Assembly: GCA_964457925.1 (NCBI GenBank)
Contig: CAYWGH010000003.1
Location: 186,001 to 250,000 of the forward strand
DNA from: Coneutiohabitans sp964457925
GTDB taxonomy: Bacteria; Zhuqueibacterota; Zhuqueibacteria; Zhuqueibacterales; Zhuqueibacteraceae
Length of the DNA: 64,000 nt
Reading direction: 5' to 3'
The notes under the pieces are model-generated. The model saw only the letters and a list, made by a program, of their open reading frames with translations. It was not told the origin of the DNA and did no database searches. The position numbers and the translations under genes were made by a program. This document shows, piece by piece, positions 53,385 through 62,618 of the stretch (position 1 is the first letter of the stretch; every line of letters starts with the position of its first letter).

Positions 53385-54665
53385 TCAGTGCATTTTCTCT
53401 GCGCTCACATGCAGTACACCGCGATTCCGAATGCGCAGCACCGACACGGCCCCCTCTCCAAAAATCGGTTCCATCAAATTTGTGTAAGGACTCACCTGCG
53501 TCTCAGGCAGAAATACCTGAATTGTACCCGCGAATCCGCCGCCGTGTACACGACACGCGCCGGAGTTTTCCTCCTTCAAAAAATCTTCCGTTAAGGCAAG
53601 CGCCAACGCTATACTTTGCTCGGTTGGGTCTTGGGGGCTTGTGCAATTCTGCAACCATTTCCACGACGAATTGCCGGAAGCACGCACCAATGCAAGAAAT
53701 GAGGCAAAATCGCCCATTTCCAACGCCTCAACTTGCCTGACGACGCGCTGATTTTCATGCAAAAAGTGCAGCGCTCTCAAGAGGGCACGATCTCCGACTT
53801 GAGCACGCAGCTCGCGGCAATGGTCAATCACGTTTTCTAACGAAATATCCCGACAGACTTTTTTGCCAAGCTTGCCGGCTACCGACTTCATCTCTGCAGG
53901 TATGGCCGCGTAATCATCGGTCAAATCAGCATGGCTTCTGCCGGTATTCAGCACGACCACGCTGTGCTGGTGTGCGGCAAAATCAAAGTTTATTTTTTTG
54001 ATCGCCGGCTTCCCCGGGTCTTCAAAATCGATTGCCACGATGCCGCCCAGCGCGCAGGTAATTTGATCCATCAACCCACACGGCTTCTTGAAGTAAACAT
54101 TTTCGGCATACTGGCCGATCCTGGCCAGTTCAAGCGCGGGCAGCTTTCCCTCATTGTAAAAAACATTCATGATCGTGCCCAGCAATACTTCAATGCAAGC
54201 CGAGGAGCTTAAACCTGAGCCGATCATCACATTGCTGGAGAGGTAGGCATTGAAGCCGCCGATCGCGTATCCTAACGCTTGAAAACGGGCAGCAATTCCG
54301 CGAATGAGTGCGGAGGTTGTTCTCTCTTCGTTCTTATGGGGAGCCAAGTCGCGCAGGGAAACTTCAAAGGGATCCGGATACCTGTCGGAGTAGATCGTCA
54401 CCAAATCATTGTTCGTTGGCGCGGCGACGGCAATCGCATCAAGATTTACCGCGGCCGCCAGCACGCGGCCGTGATTGTGATCGGTATGATTTCCGCCAAT
54501 CTCCGTGCGACCAGGCGCAGAGAATAACTGCGCCTCTTCTCCGCCAAAAAATTCTTCATACTTCTTTAAGAGTTGTTCATACCTGCGGATTTGCAACGCT
54601 TCCTGATCACTGCCATACAACTCGAGAAATAATTTATGCCTCGCGTCAACAGCACTCCTGGACAT
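53385..54665 (-). CDS. galK: galactokinase
   Basis: GHMP-family kinase of 426 residues that phosphorylates galactose (or a related sugar) at C1. The galactokinase signature appears in the GRTEIGGNHTDHNHG form common in Firmicutes and FCB, in place of the enteric GRxNLIGEHTDYNDG. The ATP-binding MIGSGLSSSACIEVL and the C-terminal HGGGFAGTIQVFL are intact. The N-terminus carries about 20 residues more than E. coli GalK. An AGAGG site precedes ATG 54665. It lies 51 bases after a sodium/solute symporter on the same strand, so a galactose uptake operon is likely, but galT and galE are not here. Confidence 0.9.
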   Translation of the reverse strand: MSRSAVDARHKLFLELYGSDQEALQIRRYEQLLKKYEEFFGGEEAQLFSAPGRTEIGGNHTDHNHGRVLAAAVNLDAIAVAAPTNNDLVTIYSDRYPDPFEVSLRDLAPHKNEERTTSALIRGIAARFQALGYAIGGFNAYLSSNVMIGSGLSSSACIEVLLGTIMNVFYNEGKLPALELARIGQYAENVYFKKPCGLMDQITCALGGIVAIDFEDPGKPAIKKINFDFAAHQHSVVVLNTGRSHADLTDDYAAIPAEMKSVAGKLGKKVCRDISLENVIDHCRELRAQVGDRALLRALHFLHENQRVVRQVEALEMGDFASFLALVRASGNSSWKWLQNCTSPQDPTEQSIALALALTEDFLKEENSGACRVHGGGFAGTIQVFLPETQVSPYTNLMEPIFGEGAVSVLRIRNRGVLHVSAEKMH

Positions 54666-54716
54666 GGCATTACGCCTCTTGATTATAAAAGATGTTCTTT
54701 CGTTCCAAAACCGGCT

Positions 54717-56299
54717 TTACCAAAAAATTGCGTACAGCGTCACGGTCAGAAGGATAACCACCCCGCCCAACCATAAAACCGAGGGCGCAGGCCTCATGTC
54801 GAATTCCTCTCGCACCGGCAAGACTTTGGGCTGTGCCAACGGTTTCATCATCGTCAGCGCCGCCATCACGGCGATTATGATGACAAACGTTATTGCCATG
54901 TGGTTTAGGAATGCGATCTTTCCCAACGCGACACCGAGATTTTCAAAAAACGGGAGGCTGCCAAAGAAGATCAACAAAAAGCCATAAATGATGGGATTGA
55001 GGATCAACGCCCACACGCCAGCTTGCTCCGGCGCCCCTTTGAAAAACAAACCAAAAATAAAAGCGGCAAGCACGCCGGGAGATATGAAACCCTGGAATTC
55101 CTGGATGTAGGTAAATATTCCCTTCAGACTGGGGTGGGCAAGATTGGGGGCAATCAGACAACCAAAGATGACGAACACGAACGTCATGAGGCGACCGACA
55201 TTGATCAAGGCGATGCCTGATGCAGCCTTGTTCCAATGACGTTTGTATAAATCCATCGTAAAAATGGTCGAGGCTGAGTTGAGCATGGAAGCCAGCGAGC
55301 TGACAACCGCGCCGCACAATGCTGCGAAGATGAAACCTCGAAGTCCGGGCGTAATCAAATTTCGAATCAACAGCGGGTAGGCCGCATCCGTGGTTGCGCC
55401 GCTGGCAGTAAGCTGCTCGGTGTAGAGTTGATAAGCCATGATCCCGGGAAAGATAATGATGAACGGAATAATGAGCTTGATAAAAGCGGCGAAGATGACG
55501 CCCAACTGGCCTTGTTTCAGCGTGCTGGCTGCCAGGGTTCGTTGCGTGATGTATTGATTCAAACCCCAATAATAAAAATTCGGAATCCAGAGTCCGAAAA
55601 CCAATGCCGTCCACGGCAACACCGGATGATCGCGGGGCAAGATCTTGTGAAGTTTGTCAGAATTAGCCGCAAAAAAATTATCCACGCCGCCCACCGCGCG
55701 GAATCCCAATACCATCGTTATGAAGCCGCCGATAATCAAAGCTGAGCCTTGAAAGAGATCCGCCCACGCCACCGCGTTGAGTCCGCCCCAGATGGTATAG
55801 ATTGCCGCAATACCGCCGACGAGCCATATGGCATGACTCATTTGCAAATCGTAAATCGTATGCAACGGCAGCGCGCCGGAGTAAATCCCTGCGGCAATCG
55901 TCACACCGACATAAATCAACATTGTATAAAAAGCCATGAGGGCGCGTGCCGCCGGGTTGTAACGGTATTCGAGATCTTCGGGAATGGTGTAGATGCCGCT
56001 GCGCAGGAATTTCGGCAGAAAAAAAATGGCTACAAACACAAGGCAAATTGCCGCCATCCATTCGTAGCTGGCAATTGCCAATCCGGCAAGGCCGCCCCCT
56101 GCCCGGACATGCCGACGAAATGTTCGGTGGAAATGTTTGCGGCGATCAGAGAAAGCCCGATGAGTGGCCAGTGCAATCCCCGGCTCGCGAGAAAATAATC
56201 TTCACTGGTTTCTTCCTCGCGGCATTTGTATATGCTGAAGCCGATCACCACCGCAAAAAAAGCCAAAAACAGGATAACATCCAGCAGACTGAGTTCCAT
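54717..56299 (-). pseudogene. SGLT-type sodium/sugar symporter, frameshifted
   Basis: Sodium/solute symporter (SSS/SGLT family), probably for galactose or glucose, split by a frameshift. The first part (ATG 56299, AAGGA six bases upstream) reads LDVILFLAFFAVVIGFSIYK and IAANISTEHFVGMSGQG. The second part, in another frame, resumes at AIASYEWMAAICLVFVAIFF and runs through LPKFLRSGIYTIPEDLEYRY to the end at 54717. In vSGLT these are contiguous (GMSG...GLAIASYEWM). A run of five G (C on the plus strand, 56095-56099) sits at the break; one more G would give GQGGGLAGLAIASYEW in frame. This may be a real broken gene or a sequencing/assembly error. About 14 transmembrane helices are expected in the intact protein. 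Confidence 0.88.
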
Positions 56300-56692
56300 A
56301 CCATTCCTTTCACATGTTGCGGTCGGGTGCTCTCAACTTTCAACAAACATGGAATGATTTTGCCGAATGGAACATACCAGCTCCGGCTCTACCGATCGAT
56401 AAAGAAAATCTAATGTGAAACTTTGAAGTGACTTTTATGCCCATATCTTTCCCAAGGCATGCGATCAAAATAAGCGCCCATTACGTAATGTCAAGCGCTT
56501 TTCCAAAGGACCCGGCTGCCGCAGGTTCATGCGCTTCATATTAAATTTGCGCTTGACTAAGCAAAAGATATTCTTAAAATGATTCTCGCCGACCGCATGG
56601 AATTTCAGCCCGGCGAGATTCACTGCTTCGGCGACAATGACCCAGCGATTTCATCATCGCATCCTCCGCCAAACTCACTGTGGAACCACGCC
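56300..56692. other. intergenic region between the symporter and the beta-lactamase-fold gene
   Basis: About 390 bases between divergent genes. Plus-strand codons from 56579 are in frame with the next gene but unlike a signal peptide and are not counted. I see no clear RNA gene. Confidence 0.5.
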
Positions 56693-57604
56693 ATGCAAAA
56701 ACCATTGATTCAGATTTGTGCCCATCTCCTTCTGGCATTTTCGCTTTCAGCACAACCGGAAAACCGGGAGGTTGTTCATGAGAAGACAAAAGCCAAGCTC
56801 CGGGAGATTTCCGGTAACGTCAGCGGTGTGATGGGTATCGCCGCGCTTGATCTCACCTCTGGTGAACGCTTCGGCGTCAACGAGAACATGGTTTTTCCGC
56901 AAGGCAGCGCCATCAAGATTCCTGTTTTGATGGAAGTTTACAAGCAGGCCCATGCGGGCAAATTCAAATTGACGGATATACGCTGGATCGACAAACAGCA
57001 CAAAGTCGGCGGCAGCGGCATTTTGCAAGAGTTGGGCGATCACACCTCGCAACTGAGCATTCGCGACCTTGGCATCTTAATGATTGTGCTGAGTGACAAT
57101 ACCGCTACGAATATGCTCATCGATTTAGTTGGTATGGAAAACGTCAACTCAACGATGGCTTCTCTTGGCCTGACACAAACGCGGTTGCAGCGCCGCATGA
57201 TCAATCCCGCCGCTTCCGGCAAGGGCGAGGAAAACCTTTCCACTCCGGCCGAAGCTATTCGCATTATGGAAATTCTCCATCGCGGCGAGTTTTTGAATCG
57301 GCAGGTGTGTGATGAAATTCTCGAAATTTTGAAGAAGCCAAAATCAGGCGGCCTCAACGCGGGACTGCCCGCTGGTGTTCCGGTTGCATTCAAGCCGGGC
57401 GGAATCCCGGGCGTTTCCACGGAATGGGCAATTGTCTATCTTAAAGAACGTCCTTACGCCGTTGCGGTAATGGAAAATTATGAGATGAACGGCGAGGCCA
57501 AGTCCGCCATGAAAGAAATCTCGCGCACGCTGTATGATTATTTTTGGCGGTTGGGCAATGCCACGCGCTATGGAACTTATGTCGAGCCGGCCTTGATCAA
57601 ATAA
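56693..57604 (+). CDS. class A beta-lactamase-fold serine hydrolase
   Basis: Exported protein of 303 residues with signal peptide PLIQICAHLLLAFSLSAQ, starting at ATG 56693. The serine penicillin-recognising fold is visible: GSAIKIPVLMEV with the S-x-x-K nucleophile, LSDNTATNML with SDN, and KPGGIPGV in place of the usual KTG. The Omega-loop Glu of true class A enzymes is not evident; the segment INPAASGKGEENLSTPAEA resembles FCB serine hydrolases with E-N-x-x-T/S-P. The protein could hydrolyse a beta-lactam or a peptide/ester in the periplasm. I would not call it a resistance gene. It precedes the sugar module by 63 bases. Confidence 0.85.
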   Translation: MQKPLIQICAHLLLAFSLSAQPENREVVHEKTKAKLREISGNVSGVMGIAALDLTSGERFGVNENMVFPQGSAIKIPVLMEVYKQAHAGKFKLTDIRWIDKQHKVGGSGILQELGDHTSQLSIRDLGILMIVLSDNTATNMLIDLVGMENVNSTMASLGLTQTRLQRRMINPAASGKGEENLSTPAEAIRIMEILHRGEFLNRQVCDEILEILKKPKSGGLNAGLPAGVPVAFKPGGIPGVSTEWAIVYLKERPYAVAVMENYEMNGEAKSAMKEISRTLYDYFWRLGNATRYGTYVEPALIK

Positions 57605-57667
57605 TCGAAATGCCAGTTTCTAAACGTTTATTCAAGCATTGCTTGTTTATTCGGTGAGGGAGTCACT

Positions 57668-59053
57668 GTGAGACCAACTCTTTTTGTCATGGCACTATGC
57701 CTGGCTTTTTCAGGTTATGCTCAAGAACAAGCGGGCTGGGAGGAACTGTTCAACGGCAAAAATTTGAACAATTGGCGCGTGTTGAATGGAACCGCAGAGT
57801 TCAAGATTGAAAACGGTGTTATCGTGGGCGTGAGCAAAATAAACACACCGAATACATTTTTGGCCACCAAAGATGAATTCGGCGACTTCATTTTGGAGTT
57901 CGAAGCCAAACTTGATGACGGCCTGAATTCCGGCGTGCAAATTCGCAGTCTGAGCAAGCCGGACTATGAAAACGGCCGCGTGCACGGCCATCAGATTGAG
58001 CTGGACTCCTCGCCGCGCGCGTGGAGCGGCGGCATTTACGATGAAGCTCGCCGAGGCTGGCTCTATAATCTCGAATGCAATCCCCAAGCCAGAACCGTCT
58101 ACCAACCCAATGCTTGGAACAAATTTCGTGTCGAAGCCATTGGCAATCACATTCGTGTATGGTTGAATGAGATTCCCACTGCCGATGTCGTTGACGATGT
58201 CACGGCAAAAGGTTTTATTGCATTGCAGGTGCACAGCATCGGCAATGATCACAAGCTGGAGGGCAAAACCGTCCAGTTCCGCAATCTCCGCATTAAGACA
58301 ACAAATCTGGCGCAAGAGAAACGGCCGGCGTCAAGCGAGATTCCACAAATCAGCTATCTCACAAATCAATTGACGGAGCGGGAAAAAAGTGAGGGCTGGG
58401 AACTGTTGTGGGATGGTAAAACCACGACGGGTTGGCGCGGTGCGAGGCTCAATTATTTTCCGGAAAAAGGCTGGCACATCGCAGATGGTGTTTTGACCGT
58501 CCTGAAAGGCTCCGGCGGCGAGTCTGAGCACGGCGGGGATATCGTGACGATAAAGAAGTACAAGAATTTTGTGCTGGAGGTTGATTTCAAATTTACTAAA
58601 GGCGCGAATAGCGGTATCAAATATTTTGTTGATTCAGCATTGAATCGGGGCGAAGGCTCTGCGATCGGCTGTGAATATCAGATTCTGGACGACGAGCATC
58701 ATCCTGATGCCAAGCTCGGCGCAAACGGCAATCGCACGCTCGCGTCCTTATACGATTTGATTCCCGCCGACGCCAAATTCTATGCCCCCAACGAGTCTGT
58801 TGCCAAACGTGTTAATTCTTACAACTGGAATCGCGCAAGAATCGTGGTCAACGGCAATCACGTGCAACACTTTTTGAACGGCATCAAGGTGGTGGACTAC
58901 GAACGCGGCACACAAATGTGGCGAGCATTGGTGGCGCGCAGCAAATATGCCGTCTGGCACAATTTCGGCGAGTTGCCGGAAGGTCACATTCTGCTGCAAG
59001 ACCACGGCGATGAAGTCTCTTTCAAAAATATCAAAATCAAAATTACGGATTGA
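57668..59053 (+). CDS. tandem DUF1080 protein (3-keto-glycoside hydrolase-like), GTG start
   Basis: Exported protein of 461 residues (signal LFVMALCLAFSGYAQ), starting at GTG 57668 with GAGGGAG upstream. Two DUF1080 domains occur: LFNGKNLNNWRVLNG ... SGVQIRSLSKPDYENGRVHG ... VQFRNLRIK (about 20-220) and LWDGKTTTGWRG ... SGIKYFVD ... DDEHHPDAKLG ... FKNIKIKI (about 240-460). The fold is a lectin-like jelly roll. DUF1080 proteins of Bacteroidetes act on 3-keto-glycosides made by partner Gfo/Idh oxidoreductases. The downstream neighbour is exactly such an oxidoreductase, three bases away, which supports that role here. Confidence 0.85.
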   Translation: MRPTLFVMALCLAFSGYAQEQAGWEELFNGKNLNNWRVLNGTAEFKIENGVIVGVSKINTPNTFLATKDEFGDFILEFEAKLDDGLNSGVQIRSLSKPDYENGRVHGHQIELDSSPRAWSGGIYDEARRGWLYNLECNPQARTVYQPNAWNKFRVEAIGNHIRVWLNEIPTADVVDDVTAKGFIALQVHSIGNDHKLEGKTVQFRNLRIKTTNLAQEKRPASSEIPQISYLTNQLTEREKSEGWELLWDGKTTTGWRGARLNYFPEKGWHIADGVLTVLKGSGGESEHGGDIVTIKKYKNFVLEVDFKFTKGANSGIKYFVDSALNRGEGSAIGCEYQILDDEHHPDAKLGANGNRTLASLYDLIPADAKFYAPNESVAKRVNSYNWNRARIVVNGNHVQHFLNGIKVVDYERGTQMWRALVARSKYAVWHNFGELPEGHILLQDHGDEVSFKNIKIKITD

Positions 59054-59056
59054 GCC

Positions 59057-60391
59057 ATGGCAACAAAATATTCCAGACGAGATTTTCTAAAAGCGGCCTC
59101 CCTCGCTTCCGCCGGGCTGGCATTGAGCGCGAATGCGTTCTCCGCCAAAAGCTATCGTCGCATCCTGGGCGCGAACGAACGCGTGAATTTTGCCATCATT
59201 GGATTGCACGGCCGGGGCTATGGGCATCTCTCCGCGCTTGCGGATTGTAAGAATGCGAGGGTCACGCACATTTGCGATGTTGACAAAAGAGAACTTGAAC
59301 CGTTTGCCTTGAAAGTGCAGGAAAAGTTTGGACAATCGCCGGTGCAGGCAAAAGATTTCAGAACTTTCCTCGACTCAAAAGACGTTGATGCGATCACGGT
59401 CTGCACGCCGGAACACTGGCATACCCACATGTCGATCATGGGGTTGCAGGCCGGCAAGCATGTTTATGTTGAGAAACCGCCCAGCCACAACCCGGCTGAA
59501 GGCGAGTTGTTGGTGCAGGCGCAGAAGAAATATGGCAAGTTGGTACAGATGGGTAATCAACAGCGCTCTTCGTTGCATACGATGGAGGCCATTCAAAAAA
59601 TCAGAGAAGGTGTGATTGGCAAAGTGTATTTTGGCAAAGCATGGTACAGTAACGAACGAAAATCAATTGGCGTCGGCCAGGAAGTCGCCGTGCCCGATTA
59701 TTTGGATTGGGAACTCTGGCAGGGCCCGGCGCCGCGACGTGCTTATCGCGACAACATTCATCCCTACAACTGGCATTGGTTTTGGCATTGGGGCACCGGC
59801 GAAACATTGAACAATGGCACACATGAAGTCGATGTTTGCCTCTGGGCATTGGACGTAGAATTCCCTCTGCGCGTCAGTGCTTCCGGCGGCAGATACCACT
59901 TCCAAGATGATTGGGAGTTTTATGACACGCTGGTAACCAATTACGAATATGAAGACAAGATGATTACGTGGGAAGGTCGGAGTTGTCAAGGGAAAAAGTA
60001 TTTCGGCCGCGGCCGGGGCGCCATGATTCACGGCACAGAAGGCGCCATTTTAATTGATCGCGACGGCTATGAAATTTACAATGCTGCCGATGAGAAAATA
60101 TTCGAATTTGCCAAGCGGGAGAAGGATGCGGCGCTGGACACGGTAGGCGAAGGCCCGCTGACCACAGCGCATTTTCAAAATTTCATTAATGCCATAACAT
60201 TAAATGAAAAACTTCATTCCCCCATTGCAGAAGGCAATGTGAGTGTCACCATGCTGCAATTGTCAAACATTGCCTGGAAAGTCGGGCGCGTGTTACATCT
60301 CGACCCAAACAATGGCTACATTCTGAAGGATAAACAAGCCATGAAAATGTGGCGCCGTGAATATGAACGCGGCTGGGAATTGAAATTATAA
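59057..60391 (+). CDS. Tat-exported Gfo/Idh/MocA-family oxidoreductase
   Basis: NAD(P)-binding dehydrogenase of 444 residues. The Tat motif SRRDFLKAASLASAGLAL at residues 6-24 predicts export in folded form. The Rossmann start is VNFAIIGLHGRGYGHLSAL. The family's EKP catalytic motif is seen in HVYVEKPPSH and the HEVDVCLWAL region carries the second conserved His/Asp. Members oxidise or reduce sugars at C3. Together with the upstream DUF1080 protein it may oxidise glycosides in the periplasm and release keto-sugars. It lies three bases after the DUF1080 stop, so the two are an operon. Bound cofactor export with the folded protein is assumed from the family. Confidence 0.93.
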   Translation: MATKYSRRDFLKAASLASAGLALSANAFSAKSYRRILGANERVNFAIIGLHGRGYGHLSALADCKNARVTHICDVDKRELEPFALKVQEKFGQSPVQAKDFRTFLDSKDVDAITVCTPEHWHTHMSIMGLQAGKHVYVEKPPSHNPAEGELLVQAQKKYGKLVQMGNQQRSSLHTMEAIQKIREGVIGKVYFGKAWYSNERKSIGVGQEVAVPDYLDWELWQGPAPRRAYRDNIHPYNWHWFWHWGTGETLNNGTHEVDVCLWALDVEFPLRVSASGGRYHFQDDWEFYDTLVTNYEYEDKMITWEGRSCQGKKYFGRGRGAMIHGTEGAILIDRDGYEIYNAADEKIFEFAKREKDAALDTVGEGPLTTAHFQNFINAITLNEKLHSPIAEGNVSVTMLQLSNIAWKVGRVLHLDPNNGYILKDKQAMKMWRREYERGWELKL

Positions 60392-60504
60392 ACGAGGCAA
60401 TACGCCAGCTAAAGGTGATTCTCAAAGCTTGGTGTGTTAAGCTCAACAAGCATCAGCATTCACGATCCTTTTATAAGAGTCACGGACGAAGTTTCTGTCA
60501 AATC

Positions 60505-60852
60505 ATGTTAAAATCCAAAACCATACTCGGCATTTGTTTTATTTTAATACTGGGGTTTCTTGGCCTCTTTGCCGGGACTTTGGTGGGTACACTTTTCGTG
60601 CCGAGCGACAGCGGCCTGGCCGGTCCGGCGATCGCGCTGGGCTATGGCGTCGGAGGGGCAATCATGGGCTTGATTCTCGGCGTCAATCTTGTGCGGAGAT
60701 TGAATTATGATCAACTTCGAACGGCCTTGCTTGGAGCAACGATTGTTGTTTTGCTGGCTTGCGCCTGGATTATCTATCGCGTGCGCATCGTGCAGCAAAA
60801 GCCGGCCAAACAGCAACTCGGAAGCGATATCATTGCACCAATCTCATCGTGA
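60505..60852 (+). CDS. small membrane protein of unknown function
   Basis: Protein of 115 residues with three predicted transmembrane helices (about 5-25 ILGICFILILGFLGLFAG, 38-60 ALGYGVGGAIMGLILGVN, 72-90 TALLGATIVVLLACAWII) and a short polar tail. The start ATG 60505 begins at the first helix; the reading frame extends upstream from 60415 without a matching ribosome site. No family is recognised. It lies 113 bases after the oxidoreductase on the same strand. Confidence 0.6.
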   Translation: MLKSKTILGICFILILGFLGLFAGTLVGTLFVPSDSGLAGPAIALGYGVGGAIMGLILGVNLVRRLNYDQLRTALLGATIVVLLACAWIIYRVRIVQQKPAKQQLGSDIIAPISS

Positions 60853-61211
60853 CGTGAGGGACGAAGACGAATCAAGAGAATTCATTTCATATTTCTTACC
60901 CCTTCATCTCATTTTTGCTTTGTTCTAGTTATCGGGCCGCCGCGGCCTGCGGTTTTTTTGCTGCCACTGATTTGCTGCGCGAGTCGCAGGTTATAGCCTC
61001 GCGTGAGACACGCGGCAGAGAAGTGATATCCCGGAATGATCCGTCGTTTTCAAAGCTGCCTCCACAAACATGCGCGCGATTTTCCGGAATCTGTTCTTCC
61101 ATTGCAAAATCTGCATTCTTGATACTCAATGATCTCCAGAAACGTCGTCTGAACTCAACCGCAAGGCTCGACCCTGCTGTAATCCTTGCTGATTGAGACG
61201 GCACGTTTCAT
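60853..61211. other. intergenic region after the small membrane protein
   Basis: About 360 bases. A GC-rich hairpin with a T run at 60934-60959 is the likely terminator of the plus-strand genes. The rest holds short reading frames on both strands with no recognisable content. Confidence 0.5.
60934..60959 (+). terminator. probable terminator
   Basis: GGCCGCCGCGGCC-type GC-rich stem, with more than one possible pairing, followed by CTGCGG and seven T. It lies about 80 bases after the small membrane protein stop. Confidence 0.45.
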
Positions 61212-62213
61212 TCATAGCCTGTTCCAGGTTTCAAAAACTAAACGAACGTTCTCAGGCCTGGCGCCCGGGCCAAACTCGCATTGCGCGATGATTCCACCGC
61301 CGGCATACAGCGCGTCATGAACGCTTTTGATGGCGCGAACGATTTCTTCAGCCGTGCCATAAGGCAAAAGATACTGCCGATCAATTTCTCCCCAAAACGT
61401 TATCTTTCCTTTGCAGCGCTCGCTCAATTTCTCCATGTCCATGCAAAAAATTTGCGCATTGATGGCATCCAATCTCAATTCAATCAAATCCGGCAAGATG
61501 TCGAGAATGTAGCCGTCCGAGTGCATGAACGCATACTTGCCATGCGCATGCGCAATCTCGATGTAATCGTGGTACAACGGCTTGAACAATTTGCGCCACA
61601 TCGCGGGAGAGATCAGCATGGAAGTTTGCATGCCCCAATCGTCCAGGAAGGTCAACGCATCCACTTCGGTGCTTGCCCACAATTCGAGTTGTTTGCAATA
61701 AAATTGATGCATGCGTTCCAACAGAATCAACAGCTCAGCCGGTTGCTGCGCGAGATCGAGCAAAAGATTTTCCGCTGTACGAATGAACTGCAACTGCTCA
61801 AAGGGGCGCGGCCCGCAACCGGAAAGTACAAACTTATCAGTACTGCGACAAAACGCATTCACTTGTTCAACGTCAACGCTAAGCAGTTCAGCCGGGGGTT
61901 TGACGGTATCGACCTCTTGCCAATCTTGCAGTAGTGGCTCGTGTACGATGCCAATTATACCCGGCTCGACATTCTCAAAACGGCAACCCCATTCGTCAAC
62001 ATAAGTACCGGGGGCATACATATCGCCCATGGTCTTAGGCAGCTCCCGATAAAACGGCGGCGACGCAATAATATCATCGGGAAAAGCTGTTTGAATTTGA
62101 CGCAGTTCGTGAGGATAGCGCTCGCTTGCCCAGGGCAACAGCCAAAGCTGGCGCGGGATTCTCGGCGGCGAAGCAAATTCCAACGTGGCTTCGACCAATT
62201 CTCGTGAGTTCAT
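61212..62213 (-). CDS. uroporphyrinogen decarboxylase-family protein
   Basis: URO-D superfamily protein of 333 residues with the TIM-barrel pattern: GYVDEWGCRFEN-like (TYVDEWGCRFENV), LSGCGPRPFEQLQFIRTAEN, FLDDWGMQTSMLISPAMWRKLFKPLYHDYIEIAHAHGKYAFMHSDGYI is split over motifs starting FLDDWGMQTS and AMWRKLFKPL. FWGEIDRQYLLPYGTAEEIV completes it. These resemble the methyltransferase-like branch (MtaA/CmuA-type or metal-independent sugar-associated relatives) rather than true HemE. In FCB and planctomycete genomes such proteins often sit beside sugar-catabolism genes, as here. Substrate is unknown. Confidence 0.85.
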   Translation of the reverse strand: MNSRELVEATLEFASPPRIPRQLWLLPWASERYPHELRQIQTAFPDDIIASPPFYRELPKTMGDMYAPGTYVDEWGCRFENVEPGIIGIVHEPLLQDWQEVDTVKPPAELLSVDVEQVNAFCRSTDKFVLSGCGPRPFEQLQFIRTAENLLLDLAQQPAELLILLERMHQFYCKQLELWASTEVDALTFLDDWGMQTSMLISPAMWRKLFKPLYHDYIEIAHAHGKYAFMHSDGYILDILPDLIELRLDAINAQIFCMDMEKLSERCKGKITFWGEIDRQYLLPYGTAEEIVRAIKSVHDALYAGGGIIAQCEFGPGARPENVRLVFETWNRL

Positions 62214-62618
62214 GTTACTTTTAAATCAGCAAGATTTTTGTCGTTAATAAAATCACGCACTTTAACGGCGCGTCTCTGCTATCAAGCTTTTTGGCTTAAA
62301 TTTCAAATGAATGCACAGCCCTTGCATGAAAATGCAGATCAATTCGCAACCGCGCTGCTGGTAATCAACAATGGTCTGCCGAATTTTGCTTCTGAGGGCC
62401 GCGACAGTGTGAAAAGTGCTCGAGCTAATCTCCTCTTCGAGGCAGCCGCCATTTTTATCTGAGCTTCCTGCGTATCCATATTTCCTTCATCTGCTTTTGA
62501 GTAAATAACAACGGCGAACCAGAAATCTTCTAAAACCTGCTAAAAAATTTTGCGCTGCTGAGAATGTTTCATTAAAACAAACTGACCCCGCACGACTGAA
62601 ATTCAAACGTATGCTGAA
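62214..62618. other. intergenic region between URO-D-family and beta-helix genes
   Basis: About 400 bases between two minus-strand genes. A short plus-strand reading frame (62238-62462) has no supporting features. I see no other element. Confidence 0.5.

Noticed and set aside
62238..62462. Short plus-strand reading frame in the last intergenic region
   Set aside because: No ribosome site, domain or conserved context.
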